NCBI RefSeq assembly: GCF_003725545.1
Contig: NZ_RJLN01000054.1
Location: 1-36,551 of the forward strand
Source: Micromonospora solifontis
GTDB taxonomy: Bacteria > Actinomycetota > Actinomycetes > Mycobacteriales > Micromonosporaceae
Direction of reading: 5' to 3'
DNA: 36,551 bases
The translations under genes were made by a program, and so were the position numbers. The notes under the pieces are model-generated. The model saw nothing but the letters and a program-made list of their open reading frames with translations, did not search any database and was not told the origin of the DNA. The stretch's first letter is position 1; the number at the start of each line of letters is the position of its first letter. Of this stretch, positions 16,092-24,388 are shown one piece after another.

Positions 16092-17276
16092 ATGGGTCGG
16101 CGAGCGCTCGTGGTGGGCGTGGGGATGGTCCCGTTCGCCACACCGAGGACCAGTCAGCCGTACGACGTGCTGGGCGAAGAGGCGACCCGGGTCGCGCTCG
16201 CCGACGCCGGGCTGGACTACGCCCGGATCCGGCAGGCGTACGTCGGATATGTGTACGGCGACTCGACATGTGGCCAGGCGGCGCTGTACCGGGTCGGGCA
16301 GACCGGCATCCCCGTCGTCAACGTCAACAACAACTGCTCCACCGGCTCCACCGCGCTGTTCCTGGCCCGCCAGGCCGTCGAGTCCGGTGCGGCGGACTGC
16401 GTCCTCGCCCTGGGCTTCGAGCAGATGCAGCGCGGGGCGCTGACCACGCACTGGTCGGACCGGCCCACCCCGTTCGACCGGTTCCACGAGGTCTCCGACC
16501 GCATCCAGGGTCCCGGTGACGCCCCGCTGGCCGCCCGCTACTTCGGCGGCGCGGGCGCCGCCTACGCCGAGCGGTACGGCACCCGGCCGGAGACCTTCGC
16601 CGCGATCGCCGTGAAGGCCCGCCGGCACGCGGCGCACAACCCGTACGCGGTGTTCCGCGACCCGGTCACCGTCGAGGAGGTGCTCGCCTCGCCGCACATC
16701 CACGGCCCGCTGACCCGCCTGCAGTGCTGCCCGCCCACCTGCGGCGCGGCGGCGGTGGTGCTGTGCAGCGAGGACTTCGCCCGCGCGCGCGGCCTGCGCA
16801 CCGACGTGGCGATCCGGGCGCAGGCGATGGTCACCGACGGCCCGTCGACGTTCGACAGCGGCGACCTGCGCACGCTCGTCGGCTACGACATGTCCCGGGC
16901 CGCCGCGCGGCAGGTGTACGAGGACTCCGGCGTCGGCCCCGAAGACCTGCGCGTGGTGGAACTGCACGACTGCTTCACCGCCAACGAGCTGATCAGCTAC
17001 GAGGCGCTCGGGCTGACCCCGGAGGGCACCGCCGAGAAGTTCATCGCCGACGGCGACCACACCTACGGCGGCCGGGTGGTCACCAACCCGTCCGGCGGCC
17101 TGCTGTCGAAGGGCCATCCGCTCGGCGCGACCGGGCTGGCCCAGTGCGCCGAACTGGTCTGGCAACTGCGCGGCGAGGCGCGGGCCCGGCAGGTCGACGG
17201 CGTCACCGTCGCCCTGCAGCACAACATCGGCCTCGGCGGGGCCGCCGTGGTCACCCTCTACGAGAAGCGGAGCTGA
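16092..17276 (+). CDS. SCP-x-type thiolase (acetyl-CoA acyltransferase, lipid-transfer family)
   Basis: A 394-residue thiolase that should cleave 3-oxoacyl-CoA, the last step of beta-oxidation. The nucleophile is Cys82 in NNNCSTGST. The SCP-x/SCP-2 thiolase hallmark HDCF occurs in VVELHDCFTANE, and the C-terminal histidine motif is GHPLGATG (341-348, His342). With all three present it is a working thiolase rather than an Ltp2-like retro-aldolase, which lacks the cysteines; no DUF35 partner is encoded either. GAGGAG five bases before ATG 16092 decides the start over upstream GTGs at 16086 and 16089. It is the first gene of a six-gene operon with very tight spacing. Confidence 0.92.
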   Translation: MGRRALVVGVGMVPFATPRTSQPYDVLGEEATRVALADAGLDYARIRQAYVGYVYGDSTCGQAALYRVGQTGIPVVNVNNNCSTGSTALFLARQAVESGAADCVLALGFEQMQRGALTTHWSDRPTPFDRFHEVSDRIQGPGDAPLAARYFGGAGAAYAERYGTRPETFAAIAVKARRHAAHNPYAVFRDPVTVEEVLASPHIHGPLTRLQCCPPTCGAAAVVLCSEDFARARGLRTDVAIRAQAMVTDGPSTFDSGDLRTLVGYDMSRAAARQVYEDSGVGPEDLRVVELHDCFTANELISYEALGLTPEGTAEKFIADGDHTYGGRVVTNPSGGLLSKGHPLGATGLAQCAELVWQLRGEARARQVDGVTVALQHNIGLGGAAVVTLYEKRS

Positions 17277-17280
17277 GGCG

Positions 17281-17739
17281 ATGCCCGTCGACCCCGACAA
17301 GGCCCGGGCACTGGCCTTCCCACCGGTCACCGTCACCGTCGAGCGCGGGCGGCTGCGGATGTTCGCCCAGGTCATCGGCGAGACCGACCCGGTGTACGTG
17401 GACCCGGCCGCCGCCCGCGCGGCCGGCCACCCGGACCTGCCGGTGCCGCCCACCTTCTTCTTCAGCCTGGAGATGGAGTCCCCGGACCCGTGGTCGTACC
17501 TCGCCGACCTCGGTGTGGACCTGCGCCGGGTGCTGCACGGCGAGCAGGAGTTCAGCTACCACGCGATGGTCTACGCCGGGGACACCGTCGAGCTGCGGCC
17601 GCGGATCATCGACGTCTACACCCGCAAGGGCGGCGCGCTGGAGTTCCTGGTCAAGCGGACCGACATCCGGCGCGACGACCGGCTGGTGGCCGAGGCGACC
17701 GCCGTCATCGTCGTACGCGATCCGGAGGTGGCCTCGTGA
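17281..17739 (+). CDS. MaoC-type hydratase, HadA-like N-terminal-domain subunit
   Basis: A 152-residue single hot-dog-fold protein of the MaoC N-terminal (FAS1-type/HadA-like) class. The segment where catalytic hydratases carry D-x-N-P-x-H reads GETDPVYVD (33-41), which lacks the Asp/His pair. The following VPPTFFFSLEME matches the substrate-helix region. It is therefore probably the substrate-binding, non-catalytic half of a heterodimer with the next gene product, as in mycobacterial HadAB. It begins four bases after the thiolase stop, with GAGGCG as a weak ribosome site, and its stop overlaps the next start by four bases. Confidence 0.86.
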   Translation: MPVDPDKARALAFPPVTVTVERGRLRMFAQVIGETDPVYVDPAAARAAGHPDLPVPPTFFFSLEMESPDPWSYLADLGVDLRRVLHGEQEFSYHAMVYAGDTVELRPRIIDVYTRKGGALEFLVKRTDIRRDDRLVAEATAVIVVRDPEVAS

Positions 17740-18137
17740 CCATGGTGGACGACCTGCGCGAGGGGACGGAGCTGCCGCCGCTGCGGCTGCCGCCGATCAC
17801 CCGGACCACGCTGGCGCTCTTCGCCGGCGCCTCCGGCGACCACAACCCGATCCACATCGACCTCGACGTGGCCCGCTCCGCCGGCCTCGACGACGTCTTC
17901 GCCCACGGCATGCTCTCCATGGCGTACCTCGGCCGGCTGCTGACCGGGTGGGTGCCGCAGCACCGGATCCGCACCTACCGGGTCCGGTTCGTCGCCGTCA
18001 CCCCGGTGCACGCCGAGCCGACGTGCACCGGGCGGGTGGTCTCCGTCCGCGACGGGCGGGCCACCGTCGCGCTCGCCGTGACCCTCGCCGACGGCACCAC
18101 CACGCTGACCGGCGAGGCGGTCATCGACCTCTCCTGA
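17736..18137 (+). CDS. MaoC-type (R)-specific enoyl-CoA hydratase, catalytic subunit
   Basis: A 133-residue hot-dog-fold protein with the hydratase-2 motif intact: SGDHNPIHID at 33-42, with catalytic Asp35 and His40, followed by FAHGMLSMAYLGRLL. This is the active half paired with the upstream HadA-like subunit and would add water to a trans-2-enoyl-CoA to give (3R)-hydroxyacyl-CoA. GTG 17736 has GGAGGT seven bases upstream and overlaps the previous stop by four bases; ATG 17742 is the alternative, but its spacing to the ribosome site is too long. Confidence 0.9.
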   Translation: MTMVDDLREGTELPPLRLPPITRTTLALFAGASGDHNPIHIDLDVARSAGLDDVFAHGMLSMAYLGRLLTGWVPQHRIRTYRVRFVAVTPVHAEPTCTGRVVSVRDGRATVALAVTLADGTTTLTGEAVIDLS

Positions 18138-18164
18138 CCATCGCGTACGAAAGGATCGCCGCCC

Positions 18165-18995
18165 ATGGCAAAGCTCGACGGCAAGGTCGCCATCGTCTCC
18201 GGCTCCGGGCGCGGCATCGGCCGGGAGATCGCCCGCAAGCTCGCCGCCGAGGGCGCGGCGGTCGTGGTCAACGACCTCGACGCCGAGCCCGCCGCCCGGA
18301 CCGTCGCCGACATCGAGGCGGCCGGCGGCCGGGCGGTCGCCTGCGCCGGCAGCGTCACCGACGGCGACTTCGCGCAGCGCTTCGTCGACACCGCGGTGGA
18401 CCGCTTCGGCGGCCTGGACGTCATCGTCAACAACGCCGGCTACACCTGGGACACCGTCATCCAGAAGATGACCGACGACCAGTGGGACGCCATCCTCGAC
18501 GTGCACCTCAAGGCGCCGTTCCGGATCCTCCGCGCGGCCCAGCCGGTGATCTCCGCGGCCGTCAAGCGAGCGCTGGCGGCCGGCGATCCGGTGCCGGTAC
18601 GCAAGGTCGTCAACATCTCCTCGGTGGCCGGCCTGCACGGCAACGCCGGCCAGGTCAACTACGCCGCGGCCAAGGCGGGCGTCACCGGCCTGACCCGGGC
18701 GCTGGCCAAGGAATGGGGCCGCTACCAGGTCACCGTGAACACGGTCGCGTTCGGGCTGATCCGCACCCGGCTCACCGACGCGTCCGCCGCCGGGGACAGC
18801 ACCATCGACGTGCAGGGCCGGCAGATCAAGGTGGGCGTCAACCCGGACCTGCTCGCGGCGGCGGAACACATGATCCCGCTCGGCCGGGCCGGCACCCCGG
18901 TGGACGCCGCCAACGCGGTCTACCTGCTGACCGTCCCCGAGTCCGACTACGTCACCGGCCAGACCCTGGTCTGCGACGGCGGATTCATGATGTGA
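18165..18995 (+). CDS. Short-chain dehydrogenase/reductase (3-hydroxyacyl-CoA dehydrogenase type)
   Basis: A 276-residue classical SDR. The nucleotide loop is SGSGRGIG (12-19), where TGxxxGIG is usual, so Thr is replaced by Ser. NNAG is at 89-92, the catalytic serine lies in NISSVAG (150-156), and Tyr166/Lys170 are in NYAAAKAG. After NTVAFGLIRT the substrate loop is long (about 205-235), as in 17-beta-HSD type 4-like enzymes that oxidise (3R)-hydroxyacyl-CoA. That stereochemistry fits the (R)-hydratase encoded just upstream. It sits 27 bases after the MaoC gene, with AAAGGA upstream. Its stop overlaps the acyl-CoA dehydrogenase start by four bases. Confidence 0.92.
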   Translation: MAKLDGKVAIVSGSGRGIGREIARKLAAEGAAVVVNDLDAEPAARTVADIEAAGGRAVACAGSVTDGDFAQRFVDTAVDRFGGLDVIVNNAGYTWDTVIQKMTDDQWDAILDVHLKAPFRILRAAQPVISAAVKRALAAGDPVPVRKVVNISSVAGLHGNAGQVNYAAAKAGVTGLTRALAKEWGRYQVTVNTVAFGLIRTRLTDASAAGDSTIDVQGRQIKVGVNPDLLAAAEHMIPLGRAGTPVDAANAVYLLTVPESDYVTGQTLVCDGGFMM

Positions 18996-20158
18996 GCGCC
19001 CCGATGAGACGGAGCCTGTTCGAGACGGAGCACCAGGCCTACCGGGCCGGCGTGCGGGTCCTGCTGGAGCAGGAGGTCGTGCCGCACTACCCGCAGTGGG
19101 AGCGGGACGGGGCCACCCCGCGCGAGCTGTTCCCCAAGCTCGGCGCGCTCGGCGCGCTCGGCTTCGGGGTGCCGCGGCGGTTCGGCGGCACCGGCATCAC
19201 CGACTTCCGGTACAACGCCGTCCTGCAGGAGGAGGGGGCCCGGCTGGCGGTGGCGCCGGCCGTGCTCGGCGCCAGCGTGCAGGCCGACGTCTGCCTGCCG
19301 TACTTCCTCGACCTGGCCGACGAGGCGCAGCGCGCGCGCTGGCTGCCGGGCATCACCGCCGGCCGGCTGGTCACCGCCGTCGCGATGACCGAGCCGGGCG
19401 CCGGCTCCGACCTGTCCGCCATCCGGATGACCGCGATCCGCGACGGCGACCACTACGTGCTCGACGGCGCGAAGGCGTTCCCCGCGACCGGCGTCCCCGC
19501 CGACCTGCTGATCGTCGCGGTCCGCACCGGCGAGCACCCGCAGCGGGGGCTCAGCCTGATCGTGGTCGACCGGGACACCCCCGGCGTCGCCCGCGAGCGC
19601 CGGCTGAAGAAGGTCGGCCGGCAGACTCAGGACATGGTCGAACTCACCTTCACCGGGGCTCGCGTCCCGGCGGCCAACCTGCTCGGCGGCGAGGGCGAGG
19701 GCTTCGCCGGGCTGAACCGCAACCTCGCCCAGGAGCGCCTCTCCGGGGCCGTGGCGGCGATCGCCCAGGCCGCGGCGGCCGTGCGGCGCACCACCGAGTA
19801 CGTCCGCGAGCGCCGGGTGTTCGGCAACCCGATCGGCGCCCTGCAGCAGCCCCGCTCCTCGCTCGCCGAACTGGCCACCGAGATCGACGTCATCCAGGCG
19901 TACATCGACCTGTGCGTGCTCGCCCTCAACGCGGGGGAGTTGGACCCGGTCGACGCGGCCAAGGCCAGGTGGTGGGCCACCGAGGTGCAGGGCCGGGTCA
20001 TGGACACCTGCGTCCAGCTGCACGGCGGCTACACCTACCTGACCGGGTACTGCATCGCCCGCGCCTGGCTGGACTCCCGCGTCGCGCGCAGCTCGGGCGG
20101 CACCAGCAAGATCATGAAGGAGATCATCGCCCGGTCGCTGCGGCAGGGCGAGCCGTGA
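18992..20158 (+). CDS. Acyl-CoA dehydrogenase
   Basis: A 388-residue FAD enzyme introducing the 2,3 double bond of an acyl-CoA. Family signatures are AMTEPGAGSDLS (131-142), VPRRFGGTGITD near the N-terminus, YVRERRVFGNPIG (270-282), VQLHGGYTYLTGY and GGTSKIMKEIIARSL near the end. The usual catalytic Glu of short/medium-chain enzymes before the C-terminal GT is Ser/Gly here; Glu248 in NLAQERL lies where long-chain and isovaleryl-CoA dehydrogenases have theirs. I infer it belongs to that branch. GTG 18992 gives a four-base overlap with the SDR; ATG 19004 is an alternative start. Electron-transfer partners are not in the window. Confidence 0.93.
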   Translation: MSAPMRRSLFETEHQAYRAGVRVLLEQEVVPHYPQWERDGATPRELFPKLGALGALGFGVPRRFGGTGITDFRYNAVLQEEGARLAVAPAVLGASVQADVCLPYFLDLADEAQRARWLPGITAGRLVTAVAMTEPGAGSDLSAIRMTAIRDGDHYVLDGAKAFPATGVPADLLIVAVRTGEHPQRGLSLIVVDRDTPGVARERRLKKVGRQTQDMVELTFTGARVPAANLLGGEGEGFAGLNRNLAQERLSGAVAAIAQAAAAVRRTTEYVRERRVFGNPIGALQQPRSSLAELATEIDVIQAYIDLCVLALNAGELDPVDAAKARWWATEVQGRVMDTCVQLHGGYTYLTGYCIARAWLDSRVARSSGGTSKIMKEIIARSLRQGEP

Positions 20159-21330
20159 CCGCGTACGCCACCCCGCCGCGCGGCACCCGGCCCCGCAACC
20201 GCCGGGAGCTCATCCTGGCCGCCGCCACCGACCTGTTCCACCGCCGTGGCTACGGCCAGCTCACCATGGGCGACCTGGCCGAGGCGGTCGGCGTCGGGCC
20301 GTCCGCTCTCTACCGGCACGTCTCCGGCAAACAGCAACTGCTGCGTGAGGTGCTCACCGGCGGTCTCGCCCCGGTGCGCGCGTTGCTGGCCGACCTCGAC
20401 CTGACCGACCGGGCGACCGCCCTGCGCCGGCTCGGGTCCCTCGCCCTCGACCACCGGCAGCTCGGCCTGCTCTGGCAGCGGGAGGCCCGGCACCTGACCC
20501 CCGGGGACCGCACCGCGTTCCGCGCCGAGCTGCACGAGGTCGGCGCGCTGCTCACCCGGCAGGTGCGGGTCGTCCGGCCGGCCCTCGACCCGGCCGCCGC
20601 CGAGCTGCTCGCCTGGGCCATGATCAGCGTTCTGACCAGCGTCTCCTTCCACCGGATCGACCTGCCCCGGCCGGACTACGACGACCTGCTCGCGCAGCTG
20701 TGCGGGGCGGTGCTGGACGCGCCGCTGCCGGACCCGGGCACGTCGCCGCCCGCACCGGAGCCGGCCGGTCTGGTGCCGGCCTCGCGGCGCGAGGCGCTGC
20801 TCATCGAGGCGGTGCGAATGTTCGCCGCGCACGGCTACACCGAGGTCGGCATCGAGGAGATCGCCGCCGCCGTGGGCATCGCCGGGCCGAGCGTCTACCA
20901 CCACTTCCCGAGCAAGGCCGACCTGCTGGTCACCGCCCTGCGGCGCGGGGCGGGCGTGCTGCTCACCGACGTCGCCACCGCCTACCGCACGGCCCACGAC
21001 GCCGCCGACGGGCTGCGCGTGCTCGTCCGCGGCTACGTCGGCTTCACCCAGGCCCAACACGACCTCGTCGACCTGCTGATCACCGAGGTGGAGCACCTGC
21101 CCGAGGTCGAGCGGGGCAACAGCCGGCAGGCCCAGCACGAGTACATCGGCGAGTGGGTGCACCTGCTGCGCGCCGACCGCCCCGGGCTCGACCCGGCCGC
21201 CGCGCGGGTCCGGGTGCAGGCCGTGCTGAGCGTGGCCAACGACGCCGCCCGCACCCGGCGGGTGCGCGCGTACCCGGTGCTGCCGGCGGCGCTGGAGGCC
21301 ATCGCCGTACACCTGCTCCGGCTGCCCTGA
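20155..21330 (+). CDS. Tandem TetR/AcrR-family regulator (two complete TetR units)
   Basis: A 391-residue protein made of two TetR proteins in series. DNA-binding unit one is at about 17-62 (LAAATDLFHRRGYGQLTMGD, VGPSALYRHVSGKQQLL). Unit two is at about 213-258 (LIEAVRMFAAHGYTEVGIEE, IAGPSVYHHFPSKADLL). Each is followed by its own helical ligand/dimer domain, and a Pro-rich linker (about 190-208) joins them. A single chain could therefore act as a covalent heterodimer. The start is GTG 20155, overlapping the dehydrogenase stop by four bases, so the regulator is translated with the operon it most likely represses; its inducer would be an acyl-CoA intermediate by analogy with FadR/KstR-type TetR proteins. 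Confidence 0.9.
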   Translation: MTAYATPPRGTRPRNRRELILAAATDLFHRRGYGQLTMGDLAEAVGVGPSALYRHVSGKQQLLREVLTGGLAPVRALLADLDLTDRATALRRLGSLALDHRQLGLLWQREARHLTPGDRTAFRAELHEVGALLTRQVRVVRPALDPAAAELLAWAMISVLTSVSFHRIDLPRPDYDDLLAQLCGAVLDAPLPDPGTSPPAPEPAGLVPASRREALLIEAVRMFAAHGYTEVGIEEIAAAVGIAGPSVYHHFPSKADLLVTALRRGAGVLLTDVATAYRTAHDAADGLRVLVRGYVGFTQAQHDLVDLLITEVEHLPEVERGNSRQAQHEYIGEWVHLLRADRPGLDPAAARVRVQAVLSVANDAARTRRVRAYPVLPAALEAIAVHLLRLP

Positions 21331-21339
21331 ACAGGGGAT

Positions 21340-21374
21340 CTGCCCGGTCACCGCGGCACCCGGTGACCGGGCAG
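21340..21374. terminator. Hairpin between the two catabolic operons
   Basis: Arms 21340-21353 (CTGCCCGGTCACCG) and 21361-21374 pair over 14 bases around a seven-base loop. It lies between the tandem TetR gene ending at 21330 and the MFS gene ending at 21380 on the other strand, so it can terminate both operons. Confidence 0.75.
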
Positions 21375-21379
21375 AAGCA

Positions 21380-22798
21380 TCAGCGCGAGATCTCCTCCAG
21401 CGGCCGCCGGCGGGTCTCGATGCCCGCCACCATGACCACCGCGAGCGCGACGGCGCAGGCGAGCGCGAAGGACAGGAAGACCGCCCCGGCGCCGAGGCTG
21501 GTGCCGAGCAGCCCGCCGACGAGCAGCGGGGAGAGGATGCTGGCCAGCCGGTTGACGCTGCTGCACGCCGAGGTCGCCCAGGCCCGCATCCGGGTCGGGT
21601 ACAGCTCGGCGGTGTAGAGGTAGAGGGTGCTGGTCGGTGCGGTGGCGCCGACGGCGAACACCGCCGCCGTGGCGAGCAGCATCGGCCAGGCGTGCACCCC
21701 GAGCACGCCGACCCCGACGAAGCCCACCAGCGCGCCGGCCGTCATGATGACGAATCCCCAGGTCAGCAGCGGCTTGCGGCCGACCCGGTCGGCCAGGAAC
21801 GCGGTCACGTAGACCATCGCCAGCTGCAGCACGCCGACCAGCACGGTCAGCCCCAGCGCCTGGGTGGTCGCCAGGCCGCCGACCCGCACGTACAGCGTGG
21901 GCATCCACACCGCGTACCCGTAGCCGACGAAGAAGGCCAGGAACCAGATCGCCGCCAGCATCAGCGTGCGCCGGCGGTACGCGGGCGCGAACAGCTCGCC
22001 CAGCCGGAGCCGGCCGGCGGCGGGCGCCGCCGGCGCGGCCTGCGGCGGGGCCAGGACCACCCCGCGCGCCGTGGCCTCCCGCTCCATCCGGGCCACGTAC
22101 CCCTCGGCCTCCGCCCGCCGGCCCCGCTCGGCCAGCCAGCGCGCCGACTCCGGCAGCCGGAACCAGGCGTACGCGGCGACGAGGACCGGCAGCGCGCCGA
22201 CCGCCAGCAGCACCCGCCAGCCCGCGTCCTCGCCGAAGCCGCGCAGCGCGACGATCCCGACGACCGGGGCCGCGAGCAGTCCCCAGTTGAAGGTGGACTG
22301 GTAGGCCACGGCGACCCGGCCCCGGTTGCGGGCGCCCAGGTACTCGTTGATGAGCGTCGCCGCCACCGGCACCTCGGCGCCGAGGCCGATGCCCTGCACC
22401 GCGCGGAGCACGCCGAGGCTCGGGGCGCTCCAGGCGAGGGCGCACACCGCGGAGAGGACGCCGAAGGTGAGCAGCGACAGCAGGAACGCCGGCCGGCGGC
22501 CGAACCGGTCGGCCAGCGCCCCGATGACCAGCGCGCCGAGGAACTGGCCCAGGTAGCCGGCGGCGACCAGGATGCCGGCCTGCCCGGTGCTGATGTCGAA
22601 GTACGCGATGACCACGGTCAGGATGACCGCGATGCTGGTCGAGTCGAACCCGTCGAAGAAGGTGCCGACGCCGAGCGTGCCGGCGAGCCGGTAGTGGAAC
22701 CGGCCCAGCGGGATGCGCTCGATGCGGGCCGGGATGTCGGTGGCCGTCGCCGTCGCGACGGCCGGCTCAGTCTGTTGAAGCCGACCTCTCTGTGCCAT
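21380..22798 (-). CDS. MFS transporter, AAHS/sugar-porter-like carboxylate importer
   Basis: A 472-residue, 12-helix major facilitator. The first helix holds FDGFDSTSIAV, a D-x-x-D variant seen in the aromatic acid:proton symporter group. The loop 2-3 motif is GALADRFGRRPAF and the matching motif in the second half is FLADRVGRKPLL. The central cytoplasmic loop (about 215-275) contains LPESARWL and a poly-Pro/Ala stretch. TAELYPTRMRAWA is also diagnostic. GAGGAG seven bases before ATG 22798 supports the start. As third gene of the minus-strand operon with the CoA ligase, it is the likely uptake system for the acid the ligase activates. Confidence 0.92.
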   Translation of the reverse strand: MAQRGRLQQTEPAVATATATDIPARIERIPLGRFHYRLAGTLGVGTFFDGFDSTSIAVILTVVIAYFDISTGQAGILVAAGYLGQFLGALVIGALADRFGRRPAFLLSLLTFGVLSAVCALAWSAPSLGVLRAVQGIGLGAEVPVAATLINEYLGARNRGRVAVAYQSTFNWGLLAAPVVGIVALRGFGEDAGWRVLLAVGALPVLVAAYAWFRLPESARWLAERGRRAEAEGYVARMEREATARGVVLAPPQAAPAAPAAGRLRLGELFAPAYRRRTLMLAAIWFLAFFVGYGYAVWMPTLYVRVGGLATTQALGLTVLVGVLQLAMVYVTAFLADRVGRKPLLTWGFVIMTAGALVGFVGVGVLGVHAWPMLLATAAVFAVGATAPTSTLYLYTAELYPTRMRAWATSACSSVNRLASILSPLLVGGLLGTSLGAGAVFLSFALACAVALAVVMVAGIETRRRPLEEISR

Positions 22799-22824
22799 CG
22801 GGGACTCCTCGTGCTGGCATTGCC

Positions 22825-24372
22825 CTAGACCCGCCGCGCCTGCCCGGCCCAGTACTCCTCGCGCAGGTCGCGCTTGAGCACCTTGCCGACGGCCGACCGG
22901 GGAAGTTGACGGAACATGACCTCCTTCGGGGCTTTGACGCTGCCGACCCGCTCCCGGCACAGGGCGATGAGTTCCGCGGCGTCGACCTCGGCGCCGGGCT
23001 TGAGCTCGACGACCGCGGTGACGCGCTCGCCCCACTTCTCGTCCGGCAACCCGATCACGGCGCAGTCCTTCACCGCCGGATGGGACCAGATGACCTGCTC
23101 GACCTCGCTGGGGAAGACGTTGAAGCCGCCGGAGATGATCAGGTCCCGCTTGCGGTCCACGATGTACAGGTAGCCGTCGTCGTCGAGGTAGCCGACGTCC
23201 CCGGTGGCCTGCCAGCCGCCGTCGAGCCGGACCGCGGCGGTCTGTTCGGGGTCGTGCAGGTAGCCGCTCATCCGCAGCGAGCTGCGGACCACGATCTCGC
23301 CGGGCGCACCGGCCGGGGCGGGGCCGTCGTCGCCCAGCACGGCGACGTTCGCCACGACGGTCTGCCGCCCGCAGCTGGCCAGCCGCCGGTGCAGCGCCGG
23401 GTCGGCCAGGGCCTCGGCGTGCTCCTCCGGGCTGAGGAAGGTGCACATCATCGGCAGCTCGGTCTGGCCGTAGAACTGGGCCATCACCGGCCCGAAGACG
23501 TCCAGCGCCTCCTTGAGCTTCTCCACCGACATGGGTGCGGCGCCGTAGAGGAACCAACGCAGGCTCGACAGGTCCCGCCGGCGGACGTCGGGGTCGGCGA
23601 GCAGGGCGTAGATCGCCGTCGGCGGCAGGAACAGCCGGGTGACCCGGTGCCGCTCGATCGACGCCAGGATCTCGCCCGGCACGACGCCGGCGTGCACCAC
23701 GTTGGTGCCGCCCATGCTGAGCACCGGGAACACGGCGGCGCCGGCGGCGTGCGTCATCGGCGCGGCGACCAGGTGCACCGGGTGCCGTTCCGGCATGTGC
23801 GCGTGGAACCCGGCGAGCATCGTGGCGAAGGCGCGGTGCGAGACCCGCACCACCTTCGACCGCCCGGTGGTGCCGCCGGTGCCGATCAGCGCGGCGATCG
23901 CCTCCTCGTCCAGCGGGGGCAGGGGCACCCGGCTGCGCACCGGCGCCAGCCAGCTCTCCAGCGTCGGGTCGTCGCCGGCCGGCTCGTCGATGGCCACGAA
24001 GTGCTCGATGGACGGCACGGCCGCGCGGAGCTGCTCCACCGCGGTCCCGGCCGCGTAGAGCAGGGCCCGGGCCTCGACGGTACGCAGCAGGGTGGCGATC
24101 TCCTCCGGCGTGGACCGGGCGTTGACCGTCACCCAGGTGCAGCCGGCCCGCAGCACCCCGAGCACGCACGGGAAGACGGTCGGCGAGTTGGGGCTGGCCA
24201 CCGCGACCGGGGCGCCCGGCGGCAGGCCCACCCGGTGCAGGGCCGCCGCCACCCGGTGGGTGAGCGCCTCCGCCTCGGCGTACGTCACCGCGCCGGTCCC
24301 GTCCGGGCGGACGAACGCGACGCCGTCGGGGTTGATCCGTACGCCGCGGTCGAAGAACTCGATCAGGTGCAT
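22825..24372 (-). CDS. AMP-binding acyl-CoA ligase
   Basis: A 515-residue ANL-superfamily enzyme that activates a carboxylic acid to its CoA thioester with ATP. Core motifs are the phosphate loop IGTGGTTGRSK (163-173), A5 YGQTE (301-305), A7 TGDVG (390-394) with YIVDRKRDLIISGGFNVFP (403-421), and catalytic Lys497 in PRSAVGKVLK. The pocket differs enough from fatty-acid ligases that chain length cannot be stated; the spacing resembles medium-chain or aromatic acid CoA ligases. GGGGAG seven bases before ATG 24372. It lies between the FAH-family gene (16-base gap) and the MFS gene (26-base gap) and should feed the beta-oxidation enzymes at 16-20 kb. Confidence 0.94.
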   Translation of the reverse strand: MHLIEFFDRGVRINPDGVAFVRPDGTGAVTYAEAEALTHRVAAALHRVGLPPGAPVAVASPNSPTVFPCVLGVLRAGCTWVTVNARSTPEEIATLLRTVEARALLYAAGTAVEQLRAAVPSIEHFVAIDEPAGDDPTLESWLAPVRSRVPLPPLDEEAIAALIGTGGTTGRSKVVRVSHRAFATMLAGFHAHMPERHPVHLVAAPMTHAAGAAVFPVLSMGGTNVVHAGVVPGEILASIERHRVTRLFLPPTAIYALLADPDVRRRDLSSLRWFLYGAAPMSVEKLKEALDVFGPVMAQFYGQTELPMMCTFLSPEEHAEALADPALHRRLASCGRQTVVANVAVLGDDGPAPAGAPGEIVVRSSLRMSGYLHDPEQTAAVRLDGGWQATGDVGYLDDDGYLYIVDRKRDLIISGGFNVFPSEVEQVIWSHPAVKDCAVIGLPDEKWGERVTAVVELKPGAEVDAAELIALCRERVGSVKAPKEVMFRQLPRSAVGKVLKRDLREEYWAGQARRV

Positions 24373-24388
24373 CGGGACTCCCCTCGGC

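Noticed and set aside
16092..17276. Ltp2-type steroid side-chain aldolase
   Set aside because: The thiolase cysteine, HDCF and GHPxGATG motifs are intact and no DUF35 partner is encoded.
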